Source: Lachnospiraceae bacterium (GTDB lineage: Bacteria; Bacillota_A; Clostridia; Lachnospirales; Lachnospiraceae). From it: a stretch of DNA of 64,000 bases. The stretch covers positions 21,000-84,999 of the forward strand of contig JAIKXO010000109.1 in NCBI GenBank assembly GCA_024684065.1, read 5' to 3'. The position numbers and the translations under genes were made by a program. How positions within the stretch are numbered: the stretch's first letter is position 1; each line of letters opens with the position of its first letter. The notes beneath the pieces were generated by a model. That model made no database searches, was not told the origin of the DNA, and worked only from the letters and a program-made list of their open reading frames with translations. Positions 1 through 8,349 of the stretch are shown here, piece by piece.

Positions 1-1
1 C

Positions 2-610
2 GGTATAGAGAAGCCTGATTCCGGAAAGGTTTACATGAACGGGAAAGAGGTTGTCGTAAAGAAGCCCAGGGACGCCATGGACGCGGGGATCATTTTGCTT
101 CCCGAGGACAGACGCCGCCAGGGGCTCATCATGAGCTGGAGCCTTTGTGATAACGTTACCCTCCCCATAATAGACAAGCTTTCCGACAGTAAGAAGTTTA
201 TCGATCATAAAAAGGAATATGAGCTTTCAAAGAGCCGGCTTGAAGACGTTGATACGAAGGCGGTGTCTATCTTTGACAAGGCGAGCACTCTTTCAGGCGG
301 AAACCAGCAGAAAGTTGTGGTTGCCAAGGCTCTTGCCCAGGATCACATGAAGGTCGTGGTAATGGACGAGCCCACCAAGGGCGTGGATGTCGGCGCCAAA
401 TCCGAGATCTACGCGATCATGGGAGAGCTTGCCCAGAAGGGCTATGGGATCATCCTTATCTCTTCCGAAATGCCGGAGATCCTCGGAATGAGCGACAGGA
501 TCTATGTTATGTGCCAGGGACGCGTTACCGGGTGCCTTAGCAGGGAAGAGGTAACTCAGGAGAAGATACTTGAGCTTGCCATGGATCAGACCGGAAGGGA
601 GGTGTCCTAA
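2..610 (+). CDS. Sugar ABC importer ATPase (RbsA/RhaT type), C-terminal part cut by window edge
   Basis: The frame is open from base 2, so the gene begins upstream of the window. What remains is the second nucleotide-binding domain of a two-domain sugar importer ATPase: an ABC signature LSGGNQQK followed by a Walker B stretch ending in MDEPTKGVDVG, then the SSEMPEILG switch region. The family powers uptake of pentoses and deoxyhexoses through two membrane permeases. Its stop codon touches the start of the first permease at 611, so the genes are one operon. Because two separate permeases, a binding protein and rhaM follow, I infer L-rhamnose as substrate (RhaSTPQ-like); ribose or another sugar is possible. 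Confidence 0.93.
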   Translation, partial: GIEKPDSGKVYMNGKEVVVKKPRDAMDAGIILLPEDRRRQGLIMSWSLCDNVTLPIIDKLSDSKKFIDHKKEYELSKSRLEDVDTKAVSIFDKASTLSGGNQQKVVVAKALAQDHMKVVVMDEPTKGVDVGAKSEIYAIMGELAQKGYGIILISSEMPEILGMSDRIYVMCQGRVTGCLSREEVTQEKILELAMDQTGREVS

Positions 611-1591
611 ATGGAACAGAAATCTTTGTTAAAAAAGATCACAGGCTCCCGTGAGGCAAGCCTTGTGATAGTCCTTATAATAATGTTGATCATTATTTCG
701 ATATTCAGCCCTTCTTTCCTTTCTCCCACGAACCTGGGGCAGATATTCAGAAATAATACCCTTACGATGCTGATGGCTCTTGGGATGCTCTGTGTTATGT
801 TAACCGCAGGGATCGATATTTCCATCACTTCAACACTTGCTTTTGCGGGTATGAGCATAGGACTCCTGCAGAAATATGATGTTATACACAACACCTTCCT
901 GCTTTTTGTGATAGGTGCTCTCATAGGGCTTTGCTGCGGTCTTTTGAACGGGCTTATCATTTCCAAGGGAAAGATCGCCCCGATCATCTGTACGATGGGC
1001 TTTATGTATGTATGGAGAGGGATGGCTTACGTTATTTCGGATAATAACTGGGCTTCGGGCCAGGATGTTTCAGGCTTTTCGGATTTCGGAAAGGACGGGT
1101 CCCCCGGACCTTATATTATCCTGGTCATTGCATATGTGATCTTCTTTATTGTCATGAAGTGGACAAAGTTCGGCAGAAGCATATACGCGGTCGGCTCAAA
1201 TCCCGAGGCTGCCCAGATATCCGGTATAAATGTTGATAAGGTGCTTATTTCCGTGTATACGATCATGGGTCTTTTGGCAGGGCTTGCAGGCGTGCTTTCG
1301 GTTTCGATCTATGCTTCTGCGCAGCCTAACATGCAGTATGGAAAGGAAATGGACGTTATAGCGGCCTGTGTCATCGGCGGCGTTTCAATGAGCGGAGGAA
1401 GAGGCTCAGTCGTTGGAACCTTCCTTGGGGCTCTTATCATAAGCATCATTGCCAAGGCTCTTCCTCTTGTCGGTATCGATGCGATAGCCCAGAACCTTAT
1501 CAAGGGTATCATCATCGTATTCGTTGTCATCTTAAATGTTATCACGCAGAGGACAATGGATCGTCAGAATCTGTTAAGGAGGGAGATGTAA
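611..1591 (+). CDS. Sugar ABC importer permease 1 (RbsC/RhaP family)
   Basis: A 326-residue, very hydrophobic protein with about eight to ten membrane segments and the BPD_transp_2 landmarks: an early TAGIDISI stretch, a central FGRSIYAVGSNPEAAQISGI loop that contacts the ATPase, and a late GGVSMSGGRGSVVGT motif. It forms half of the transmembrane channel of a sugar importer. The ATG directly follows the ATPase stop, with GGAGG of that gene's last codons as ribosome binding site; the second permease follows after two bases. Length is normal for the family. Confidence 0.93.
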   Translation: MEQKSLLKKITGSREASLVIVLIIMLIIISIFSPSFLSPTNLGQIFRNNTLTMLMALGMLCVMLTAGIDISITSTLAFAGMSIGLLQKYDVIHNTFLLFVIGALIGLCCGLLNGLIISKGKIAPIICTMGFMYVWRGMAYVISDNNWASGQDVSGFSDFGKDGSPGPYIILVIAYVIFFIVMKWTKFGRSIYAVGSNPEAAQISGINVDKVLISVYTIMGLLAGLAGVLSVSIYASAQPNMQYGKEMDVIAACVIGGVSMSGGRGSVVGTFLGALIISIIAKALPLVGIDAIAQNLIKGIIIVFVVILNVITQRTMDRQNLLRREM

Positions 1592-1593
1592 TC

Positions 1594-2595
1594 ATGGCTG
1601 GAAAATCCGGAAGAACCATTTCGGCTGAGCCGAACAATGGATTAAAAGAAAAGATACTGAGCCTTGAAGGGGCGCTTGTGATCGCCTTCATAGCCATCAA
1701 CATTCTTGGGCGGATTCTTTCTCCCAACTATAATCTTACGAATGTCATGCGTGAGAGTCCGAGATATCTTGCGGAGATATTCATGCTGTTCGGAATGGGC
1801 TTCATACTTGTGCTCGGAGATATTGATATCTCGGTGGGCGCGATCGTCTGCCTTTCAGCTACGATGGGATGCCTTTCAAGCAACGCGGGGCTTCCGATGG
1901 GTCTTGCGATCCTTATAACGCTTGCGACCGGGCTTGTCTGCGGAATGATAAACGGTTTTATAGCAACAAGGTTTACCGAGCTTCCTACCATGATAGTTAC
2001 CCTCGGAACCCAGATAATCTTCAGGGGGATTGCCGAGGTGTCGTTAGGGAGCGGCGGTTCCGCATCCTTAAAGGATTATGAGGGTATCGGGATCTTAAGA
2101 GTCAAGCTCGGGCCTATTCCGCTTGCGTTCTTTCTTATTATATTATGTGCCGTATTCTTTATCATCCTTTTAAGCAGGACGACCTTCGGACGCATGCTTT
2201 ACGCTATTGGCTCAAGCAAAACCGCAGCTAAGTATGCAGGCGTAGAGGTGGAGAAGCTTCGGTTCTTCTGCTTCAGCCTTATAGGATTCTTAGCAGGCGT
2301 CTGCGGTCTCTTTATCTTAGCCTCCACTTATGGGGCGAACACGACCACGGGACAGGGCTTTGAGATGGAAGTCATAGCGATGTGTGTTTTTGGCGGTATC
2401 GCTACCACCGGAGGAAAGGGAAATCTTGTCGGGGCATTTATCTCCGCTCTGATAATCGTATGCTTAAGGATAGCTCTGGGGCAGATAAATATGAACACCC
2501 AGCTTATCCTGGTCATCATAGGGATCATGCTCATCGTTTCGGTCCTTGTACCTTCCTTCAGGCAGAAGTTTCTCATGATGAAGAAGAAGGGATAA
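1594..2595 (+). CDS. Sugar ABC importer permease 2 (RbsC/RhaQ family)
   Basis: A 333-residue homologue of the preceding permease with the same marks in the same order: GDIDISVGAIV, FGRMLYAIGSSKTAAKYAGV and GGIATTGGKGNLVG. It presumably makes a heterodimeric channel with permease 1. Importers with two distinct permeases and one ATPase are typical of the rhizobial rhamnose transporter RhaSTPQ, which fits the rha genes nearby. It ends 170 bases before the binding-protein gene. Confidence 0.92.
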   Translation: MAGKSGRTISAEPNNGLKEKILSLEGALVIAFIAINILGRILSPNYNLTNVMRESPRYLAEIFMLFGMGFILVLGDIDISVGAIVCLSATMGCLSSNAGLPMGLAILITLATGLVCGMINGFIATRFTELPTMIVTLGTQIIFRGIAEVSLGSGGSASLKDYEGIGILRVKLGPIPLAFFLIILCAVFFIILLSRTTFGRMLYAIGSSKTAAKYAGVEVEKLRFFCFSLIGFLAGVCGLFILASTYGANTTTGQGFEMEVIAMCVFGGIATTGGKGNLVGAFISALIIVCLRIALGQINMNTQLILVIIGIMLIVSVLVPSFRQKFLMMKKKG

Positions 2596-2714
2596 CCTGT
2601 AATGCCATTTACGGCACCAACATGATTTTACCCTAAATCAAAAGATTTTACGGTTTAAAAGAAATCTGCGGTTTTATATCATTTAATACATAGTAAGTGT
2701 ATGCTTCACGGCTG

Positions 2715-2729
2715 CACGAGCGGCTCGTG
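2715..2729 (+). promoter_or_regulatory. Intercistronic hairpin before the binding-protein gene
   Basis: CACGAG-CGG-CTCGTG forms a perfect 6-bp stem with a three-base loop, with no T-run after it. Such hairpins between permease and binding-protein genes commonly protect the downstream message and raise binding-protein output. That role is inferred; no promoter was recognised in this gap. Confidence 0.45.
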
Positions 2730-2765
2730 ATGGTATATGTAAAATATTAAAGGAGGAAATTAATT

Positions 2766-3878
2766 ATGAAGAAAAAGGTCATAAGCGTATTGCTCACAGC
2801 GGCAATGGCGACCGGTATCCTGGCGGGCTGTGCGGCTCCTGCGACATCTGCTCCTGCAGCTGATGCGGCTCCGGCAGCAGAGGCTGAGGCTGAAACAGAG
2901 GCTCCCGCGGATGATGCGGCTCCGGCAGCAGAAGGTTCAGGAACCTTCGCGATCGTAACAAAGTCAGCCGGCAATCCTTTCATGGACAGGCTTGCTACAG
3001 GTTTCTCAGAGGTTATCGAGGCGGCCGGCGGTTCTGTTGTAAGACAGGATCCCGAAAGCGCTACCGCAGATGCCCAGATCACTGTTATCCAGTCACTTAT
3101 CTCACAGGGCGTTGATACTATCGCCATCAGTGCAAACGACGCTAATGCTCTTATTTCTGTATGTAACGAAGCCAGGGATGCAGGTATCAAGGTTCTTACA
3201 CTTGACTCCGACGTAGATCCCGGCGCACGTGCTGTTTTCTGTAACCAGGCCGGTGTTGAGGCTGTTGGACAGCAGCTCATCGATGCGGTTTATGATCTGA
3301 CAGGCGGCGAAGGACAGTACGCTATCCTTTCAGCTACTTCTCAGGCTACCAACCAGAATGCCTGGATCGATGCCATGAAGGCTATCCAGGAAGGCGACGA
3401 CAAGTATTCAAAGATCGAGCTTGTTGAGGTTGCTTACGGTGATGACGAGCCTCAGAAGTCTACAGACCAGACTCAGGCTCTTCTTCAGAACTATCCTGAT
3501 CTTAAGGTTATCTGCGCTCCCACTACTGTAGGTATCGCAGCTGCTGCAAAGGTTCTTCAGGACCAGAAGTCTTCCGTTAAGCTTACAGGCCTTGGACTTC
3601 CTTCAGAGATGGCTGAGTACATCGGTGATGACGATGCTCACAGCTGCCCTTATATGTTCCTTTGGAATCCTATCGACCTTGGAAGACTTGCAGGATATGT
3701 CAGCCTTGCTCTTTATGACGGATCCATCACAGGCGCTGTAGGAGATACCTTCGAGGCACCTACACTTGAGGCAAGCCCTTACACTGTTGTTGACAACGGC
3801 AACGGCACAGAGATCATCCTTGGACCTCCGTTCAAATTTGATCCCAGCAACATCGACGACTGGAAGACAGTTTACTAA
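2766..3878 (+). CDS. Sugar-binding lipoprotein of the ABC importer (periplasmic-binding type 1)
   Basis: A 370-residue exported lipoprotein: a KKK-led signal peptide ending in the lipobox LAGC (Cys about residue 21), then an Ala/Pro/Glu-rich linker of about 35 residues, then a Peripla_BP_4 type domain beginning FAIVTKSAGNPFMDRLATGF. The motif VIQSLISQGVDTIAISANDANAL and the LTLDSDVD strand match RhaS/RbsB-like proteins. It captures the sugar outside the membrane for the permease pair just upstream. AAAGGAGG precedes the ATG. A strong terminator follows, closing the operon. Confidence 0.93.
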   Translation: MKKKVISVLLTAAMATGILAGCAAPATSAPAADAAPAAEAEAETEAPADDAAPAAEGSGTFAIVTKSAGNPFMDRLATGFSEVIEAAGGSVVRQDPESATADAQITVIQSLISQGVDTIAISANDANALISVCNEARDAGIKVLTLDSDVDPGARAVFCNQAGVEAVGQQLIDAVYDLTGGEGQYAILSATSQATNQNAWIDAMKAIQEGDDKYSKIELVEVAYGDDEPQKSTDQTQALLQNYPDLKVICAPTTVGIAAAAKVLQDQKSSVKLTGLGLPSEMAEYIGDDDAHSCPYMFLWNPIDLGRLAGYVSLALYDGSITGAVGDTFEAPTLEASPYTVVDNGNGTEIILGPPFKFDPSNIDDWKTVY

Positions 3879-3900
3879 GATAAGCTGAAAATGTGATAAG

Positions 3901-3930
3901 AAAGGCACGGTTTATATGGCCGTGCCTTTT
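3901..3930 (+). terminator. Intrinsic terminator of the sugar importer operon
   Basis: Ten-base arms AAAGGCACGG and CCGTGCCTTT around a nine-base loop, running into a T-tract, 22 bases after the binding-protein stop. Confidence 0.85.
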
Positions 3931-4017
3931 TCTTAAACCGGCGATTCGGTTTACATAACATTGATCCTGAATACTTTAAGTACGTTACGAGCGCAATATG
4001 AAAGGAGTGATTTCACT

Positions 4018-4329
4018 ATGATCAAAGGATTTAAAATGAGGCTTTATCCCGGGAAAGAAGCGGAGTATGAAAAGCGGCACAATGAGCTCTGGCCTGAAAT
4101 GCAGGATTCCATCCATAAGCATGGAGGAAAGAACTATTCCATCTTTCTTGACAGGGAAACCCTTACTTTGTTTGGAACGATCGAGATAGAGAGCGAAGAA
4201 GAGTGGGCAAAGCAGGCGGATGAGCCCATAAACAGAAAGTGGTGGGATTTTATGGCGGATATCATGGACACTAATCCTGATAACAGTCCCGTATGCATTG
4301 ATCTTCATCCTGTATTTCATCTGGACTGA
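4018..4329 (+). CDS. rhaM: L-rhamnose mutarotase
   Basis: A 104-residue protein, the same length as E. coli RhaM. It interconverts the alpha and beta anomers of L-rhamnose so that the isomerase gets its preferred form. Family marks are the opening IKGFKMRLYPGKEAEYEKRH with the conserved His, the ELWPEM motif, and WWDFMADIMDTN with the Trp pair of the active site near the end. The frame is open further upstream, but AAGGAG eight bases before the ATG at 4018 and the family length fix the start. It stands between the importer and the rhaBAD genes, the main reason for calling the importer a rhamnose system. Confidence 0.93.
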   Translation: MIKGFKMRLYPGKEAEYEKRHNELWPEMQDSIHKHGGKNYSIFLDRETLTLFGTIEIESEEEWAKQADEPINRKWWDFMADIMDTNPDNSPVCIDLHPVFHLD

Positions 4330-4416
4330 GGGGCTCTTTAAAGAAGAAGCATATATCGGTGTGAGGTAATCCGCATCATGCCGAATATAACAGGTTTTTT
4401 GTATGCTGTCATAAAA

Positions 4417-4454
4417 AAATAACCGCACCTGCCAAAGAGGCAGGGCGGTTATTT
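4417..4454. terminator. Bidirectional terminator between rhaM and the NSS symporter gene
   Basis: A 16-bp stem (AAATAACCGC plus CCTGCC pairing with GGCAGG plus GCGGTTATTT, one bulged A) with T-runs on both strands. It can end both convergent transcripts. Confidence 0.85.
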
Positions 4455-4472
4455 TAATATGAAAAGATCAGA

Positions 4473-5819
4473 TCAGCTCCAAGGGAAGTTTATTATCCCG
4501 TAAACATAGATCACGATTATTACAATGGGTACGAAATACGTGAACAGTGGCCTGAGCCAGGGCTTTACCTCGAGTCCCTTACCGGCATTGACCTCTGCAA
4601 TGAAATTGTCCCAGCCCCAGCCGGCTTTGCTGCAGCAGAAGACAGCTAAGAACAGCGAGCCCAGAGGAAGGACGTTTGTCGAAACAATGAAATCCCAGAA
4701 GTCAAGCCAGGCCGTTCCTTCCGCAAAAGGCTGGAAATGAAGGACACTGTATCCCAGGGCAGTAGTAAGGGAAAGCACAAATATCACGATCCCGCAGATG
4801 ATGCTGCCCTTAGGCCTGCTCCAGCCGGTGAGTTCCCTGACCATCGCAAGGATGGTTTCGCAGACAGCTAAGACGGTGGACATGGCTGCAAATACCATGA
4901 ACAGGAAGAAAAGCGCTCCCCATAAGCGGCCTCCCGCCATATTTGTAAATACTACGGCCATAGTGTCAAATAAAAGACTGGGGCCGGCAGTTACCTCTAC
5001 TCCATATGAAAAACATGAAGGGAAAATGATAAGTCCCGTGATTGCCGCCACAAAGGTGTCCAATACGATAACATTGACCGCTTCTCCCATTAACCTTCTT
5101 TCCTTGCCGATGTAGCTTCCGAATATCGCCATGGAGCCCATTCCTACCGAAAGAGTGAAGAATGCCTGGTTCATTGCCCCGAATACCACGGAACCGTCTA
5201 TCTTGGAAAAATCAGGTATGAGATAAAACTTAAGGCCTTCGCCCGCTCCGGGAAGGACCAGGCTTCTTGCCGCTAACACGAGCAGAAGGACCAGAAGCGC
5301 ACACATAAGGAATTTGGTGACTTTTTCAAGACCGCTCTGCAGATTGAAACTTAAAATGATAAAAGCAAGTGCGATGGTGACAAACAGATAAAGGACGTTG
5401 ACCTTCGGATCGGTTATCATGGAAACAAATCCGAGATTATCCGTCTGTCCTCCGAGAAATTTAAAGAAGTAGCAGAACATCCAGCCGGTGACCACGCAGT
5501 AGAAGCACATTAATGCTATATTTCCGATGAAGTTTATGTATCCCCAGAATCCCCATTTGCCTCCGGGCTTCTGAAGCTTCGCATACATAAATACAGGGCT
5601 TGCCTGGGCTGCTCTTCCAATTGAGAACTCCATTGTAAGGATAGGAAGCCCTAAGAGCAGAAGACAGAGGATGTATACAAGCATAAAGCTTCCCCCGCCG
5701 TATTGTCCGCACATCCACGGGAACTTCCAGACATTGCCGCATCCGATGGCACAGCCTGCAGACAGCATGATAAAACCGAGCCGGCTGCCGAGCCGCTCCC
5801 TGTTATTTCCTGTTTCCAT
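4473..5819 (-). CDS. Sodium-dependent amino-acid symporter, NSS/SNF family
   Basis: A 448-residue inner-membrane protein with 11-12 predicted membrane segments. The first segment has the NSS signature: SRLGFIMLSAGCAIGCGNVWKFP, where the GNVWKFP loop helps bind sodium and substrate, followed by GGGSFMLVY. Bacterial relatives (MhsT, Tyt1, LeuT) take up hydrophobic or aromatic amino acids with Na+; the substrate here cannot be read. The size with 11 segments is typical of bacterial NSS proteins. GGGAGGGAG lies six bases before the ATG. It is transcribed alone, convergent with rhaM, and shares its terminator. Confidence 0.9.
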   Translation of the reverse strand: METGNNRERLGSRLGFIMLSAGCAIGCGNVWKFPWMCGQYGGGSFMLVYILCLLLLGLPILTMEFSIGRAAQASPVFMYAKLQKPGGKWGFWGYINFIGNIALMCFYCVVTGWMFCYFFKFLGGQTDNLGFVSMITDPKVNVLYLFVTIALAFIILSFNLQSGLEKVTKFLMCALLVLLLVLAARSLVLPGAGEGLKFYLIPDFSKIDGSVVFGAMNQAFFTLSVGMGSMAIFGSYIGKERRLMGEAVNVIVLDTFVAAITGLIIFPSCFSYGVEVTAGPSLLFDTMAVVFTNMAGGRLWGALFFLFMVFAAMSTVLAVCETILAMVRELTGWSRPKGSIICGIVIFVLSLTTALGYSVLHFQPFAEGTAWLDFWDFIVSTNVLPLGSLFLAVFCCSKAGWGWDNFIAEVNAGKGLEVKPWLRPLFTYFVPIVIIVIYVYGIINFPWS

Positions 5820-6037
5820 TTTGTATCTCCCTCCCGTAAAAAACTATTGTGGTCTGATCATGATTTTAACGGGCTGCATGCGCTTTTGAGCCCATACTTT
5901 CCGATCAGGCCGTTATAACTGTTGTCCGGCTCTGTTTCAGGACTTCGTTCTGATAATAAGGTCTGAAAAACGGACCGAAGCGATAAAGAGCAGAGCTGAG
6001 CAGTAAACAGTAAAGATTATATATCAGTAATTAATCA

Positions 6038-6066
6038 TTGACAAGGCAGAAAAAGTAATATAGAAT
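6038..6066 (+). promoter_or_regulatory. Promoter of the tRNA-Pro gene
   Basis: TTGACA, a 17-base spacer and TAGAAT, ending 25 bases before the tRNA. Confidence 0.75.
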
Positions 6067-6091
6067 AGTCACGGATTTCAAAAGAAGCCGT

Positions 6092-6166
6092 CGGGGTGTG
6101 GCTCAGTTTGGCTAGAGCGCTTCCTTAGGGAGGAAGAGGCCGCAAGTTCGAATCTTGTCACTCCGA
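6092..6166 (+). tRNA. tRNA-Pro (anticodon AGG)
   Basis: A 75-base cloverleaf can be folded by eye. The acceptor arms CGGGGTG and CACTCCG pair over 7 bp (one G-U), the D arm is GCTC/GAGC with a 10-base loop, the anticodon arm CTTCC/GGAAG carries loop TTAGGGA, and the T arm GCAAG/CTTGT carries TTCGAAT. Discriminator A; CCA is not encoded. The anticodon read is AGG, which decodes proline CCU/CCC. A at position 34 is unusual in bacteria outside tRNA-Arg(ACG). Confidence 0.93.
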
Positions 6167-6170
6167 TGAT

Positions 6171-6198
6171 AAAAGACCGCAGTAATGCGGTCTTTTTT
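6171..6198 (+). terminator. Terminator of the tRNA-Pro gene
   Basis: AAAAGACCGC, six-base loop, GCGGTCTTTTTT, beginning four bases after the tRNA. Confidence 0.85.
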
Positions 6199-6210
6199 CT
6201 GGTGTTTCTT

Positions 6211-6420
6211 ATGATCCTGATCAACTTCATTGGATGGATTTTGTACTATATGGGATACCAATATGGATGGATGATCGTAATCAGTCAGTTTTCAGTTGTT
6301 CCGTTGTACTATCTCTTCTTCGGCCTTTGGAAGAGCAATTACCTGCTGGCAGGGACGGCAGTTCCTTTTTTCGTGATACATACCGTCAACGGAATATTGA
6401 ACTTTGCAGTTAAGAAATGA
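6211..6420 (+). CDS. Small hydrophobic membrane protein of unknown function
   Basis: About 69 residues with three likely membrane segments: ILINFIGWILYYMG, WMIVISQFSVVPLYYLFF and AGTAVPFFVIHTVNGILNF. I do not recognise the family. The frame is open back to an ATG at 6166, but that start lies on the last base of the tRNA and its first codons would be the tRNA terminator hairpin, so I prefer the ATG at 6211. No convincing ribosome binding site precedes either start. Composition looks coding, but it may be a chance frame. Confidence 0.4.
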   Translation: MILINFIGWILYYMGYQYGWMIVISQFSVVPLYYLFFGLWKSNYLLAGTAVPFFVIHTVNGILNFAVKK

Positions 6421-6573
6421 TAGCTTATTTATTTTGGGAAAACACGTCCGGAGCTTTCAGAGATGTTAAGACTTTTAAAGGAACAGAGCATAAAGGACAG
6501 CGGGATTTTCAGGGAAAAATCCCCGGCACGGGAAACGCTTTGATCAGCGTTCCCCATGCAGGGATGATGTTTT

Positions 6574-8169
6574 TTACATTTCCTTTTCTTCAGGAAGCGC
6601 ATATTTCAGCTCGACCATGTGCTTCTCGTTATAGCATTCAAATACCGAATCCACCGTCTTTCCAGGCATTTTAGGAGTGAAAAGACTCACGACAGGGACG
6701 ATCACAAGCCCTGCGACCATGGCCGTAGCCCCTGCGTTTATGGGGCTTTGTATGAATTTAAGCGAGGGGAACATATTCACTACAGTGATGAATATGGCGG
6801 AGGCAAAGCAGACCCATACAGAAGCTCTCGTCACTCCTTTCCAGTATAATCCGTACAGGAAGGGCGCTAAGAATGCTCCGGCAAGGGCTCCCCAGGAGAT
6901 TCCCATGAGCTGCGCGATAAATGTAGGCGGTTTTATGGCCATAACAACCGAAAGCACTATGAAGAAAACCAGAAAGCTTCTCATGATGATTATCTGCCTT
7001 TTTTCGTCTGCCGCATGGCCTTTCTGATCAGAGGATCCGTTTCCCGGAGCCTTTTTATCCTCTTTCTTTAACAAAAGCCCCTGAATCAGGTCAAGAGTAA
7101 GAGTAGAGCTTGATGTAAGCACGAGAGAGGCAAGAGTCGACATTGAAGCCGAAAGCACCAGCATGATCACAACGCCTATGAGCAGATCGGGAAGGGTTGA
7201 CAGCATGGAGGGTATGATCGCGTCAAAGGCCACGCCTCCGTCGGCGTTATGGATGGCTTCCGTATCAAAAAGCCTTCCGAAGCCTCCGAGGAAATAGCAG
7301 CCACAGGATATGATGACCGCAAATATCGTTGAAATGACCGTTCCCGTCTGGACAGCCTTTTCATCCCTGATCGCATAGAACTTCTGGACCATCTGGGGAA
7401 GCCCCCAGGTTCCGAGAGAGGTTAAAATGACGACGCCTAAAAGATTTACGGGATCGGGGCCTAAGAAAGCGGTAAATGCTCCCTGCTGCCCTTCGGTAAC
7501 CGCTATATCGGAAGGGATTTCCGCAAGCTTGAATACCGCCGCGTTAAAGCCGCCCTGTCCGTTTATTATGGAAGCAATGACAGCGATAATGCCGACCACC
7601 ATTATTATACCCTGGATGAAATCATTGATGGCGGTGGCCATGTATCCCCCGAGGATAACATAGACACAGGTGAGAGCCGCCATTACTATGACGCATGCCG
7701 TATAAGGTACATTGAAGGCCATCTCGAAAAGCCTTGAAAGCCCGTTATATACCGAAGAAGTATATGGTATGAGGAAAACGAAGGAAATAAGCGCCGCCAC
7801 AATACGAAGGGAGGAGCTTCCATAGCGTTTGCCGAAATAATCAGGCATTGTCCTCGCATCTAAGAACTTGGTCATTATCCTGGTCCTTCTGCCAAGCACT
7901 ACCCAGGCAAGAAGCGATCCGATAAAGGCATTTCCTATACCGATCCAGGTGGCTGCCATTCCGTATTTATACCCGAACTGCCCGGCGTAGCCGACAAATA
8001 CCACGGCGGAGAAGTAGGAGGTTCCGTAGGCGAAAGCGGTAAGCCACGGGCCGACCTTTCTTCCGCCTAACACAAAGTCATTTACATTGGTCGTGGAGCG
8101 CCTTGAATACAGGCCGACTCCTATCATTACGGCAAAGAAAAGGATTAACAGAAAAACTTTGATAAACAT
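6574..8169 (-). CDS. Sodium:solute symporter (SSS family)
   Basis: A 531-residue membrane protein with about 13 predicted segments. SSS marks near the N-terminus are FVLGGRKVGPWLTAFAYGTSYFSAVVFVG and the loop DARTMPDYFGKRYGS. A long charged cytoplasmic loop rich in Lys and Asp lies around residues 370-395. The family couples Na+ entry to uptake of proline, pantothenate, sugars or carboxylates; the substrate is not readable. GGGAG lies ten bases before the ATG. A consensus-like promoter and two abutting palindromes lie upstream, so the gene is probably under specific repression. No strong terminator follows, only a weak hairpin near 6531-6555. Confidence 0.9.
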   Translation of the reverse strand: MFIKVFLLILFFAVMIGVGLYSRRSTTNVNDFVLGGRKVGPWLTAFAYGTSYFSAVVFVGYAGQFGYKYGMAATWIGIGNAFIGSLLAWVVLGRRTRIMTKFLDARTMPDYFGKRYGSSSLRIVAALISFVFLIPYTSSVYNGLSRLFEMAFNVPYTACVIVMAALTCVYVILGGYMATAINDFIQGIIMVVGIIAVIASIINGQGGFNAAVFKLAEIPSDIAVTEGQQGAFTAFLGPDPVNLLGVVILTSLGTWGLPQMVQKFYAIRDEKAVQTGTVISTIFAVIISCGCYFLGGFGRLFDTEAIHNADGGVAFDAIIPSMLSTLPDLLIGVVIMLVLSASMSTLASLVLTSSSTLTLDLIQGLLLKKEDKKAPGNGSSDQKGHAADEKRQIIIMRSFLVFFIVLSVVMAIKPPTFIAQLMGISWGALAGAFLAPFLYGLYWKGVTRASVWVCFASAIFITVVNMFPSLKFIQSPINAGATAMVAGLVIVPVVSLFTPKMPGKTVDSVFECYNEKHMVELKYALPEEKEM

Positions 8170-8203
8170 GATGATATCTCCCGGTTTTTATTATTTAGTT
8201 TAG

Positions 8204-8227
8204 CACTTTAAAGTGTCAAAGCTTTGA
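8204..8227 (-). promoter_or_regulatory. Tandem palindromic operator candidate of the SSS symporter gene
   Basis: Two perfect 12-bp palindromes lie end to end, CACTTTAAAGTG (8204-8215) and TCAAAGCTTTGA (8216-8227). They lie just downstream of the expected transcription start of the symporter promoter, where a bound repressor would block elongation. The regulator is not identified. Confidence 0.6.
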
Positions 8228-8239
8228 AGCGCTAAAGTT

Positions 8240-8268
8240 ACTATATCAGAGTTTTTATTTCCGGTCAA
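8240..8268 (-). promoter_or_regulatory. Promoter of the SSS symporter gene
   Basis: On the minus strand TTGACC, a 17-base spacer and TATAGT, about 70 bases before the start codon. Confidence 0.75.
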
Positions 8269-8349
8269 CCGGTAATTATGATTATGGTCAAAATATGTTG
8301 ATACAGGAATGCAGAAAGACAATGCGGAAATAAGGGAAACGCATTATTT

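Noticed and set aside
6166..6210. Start of the small membrane protein at 6166
   Set aside because: It would overlap the tRNA and encode the tRNA terminator.
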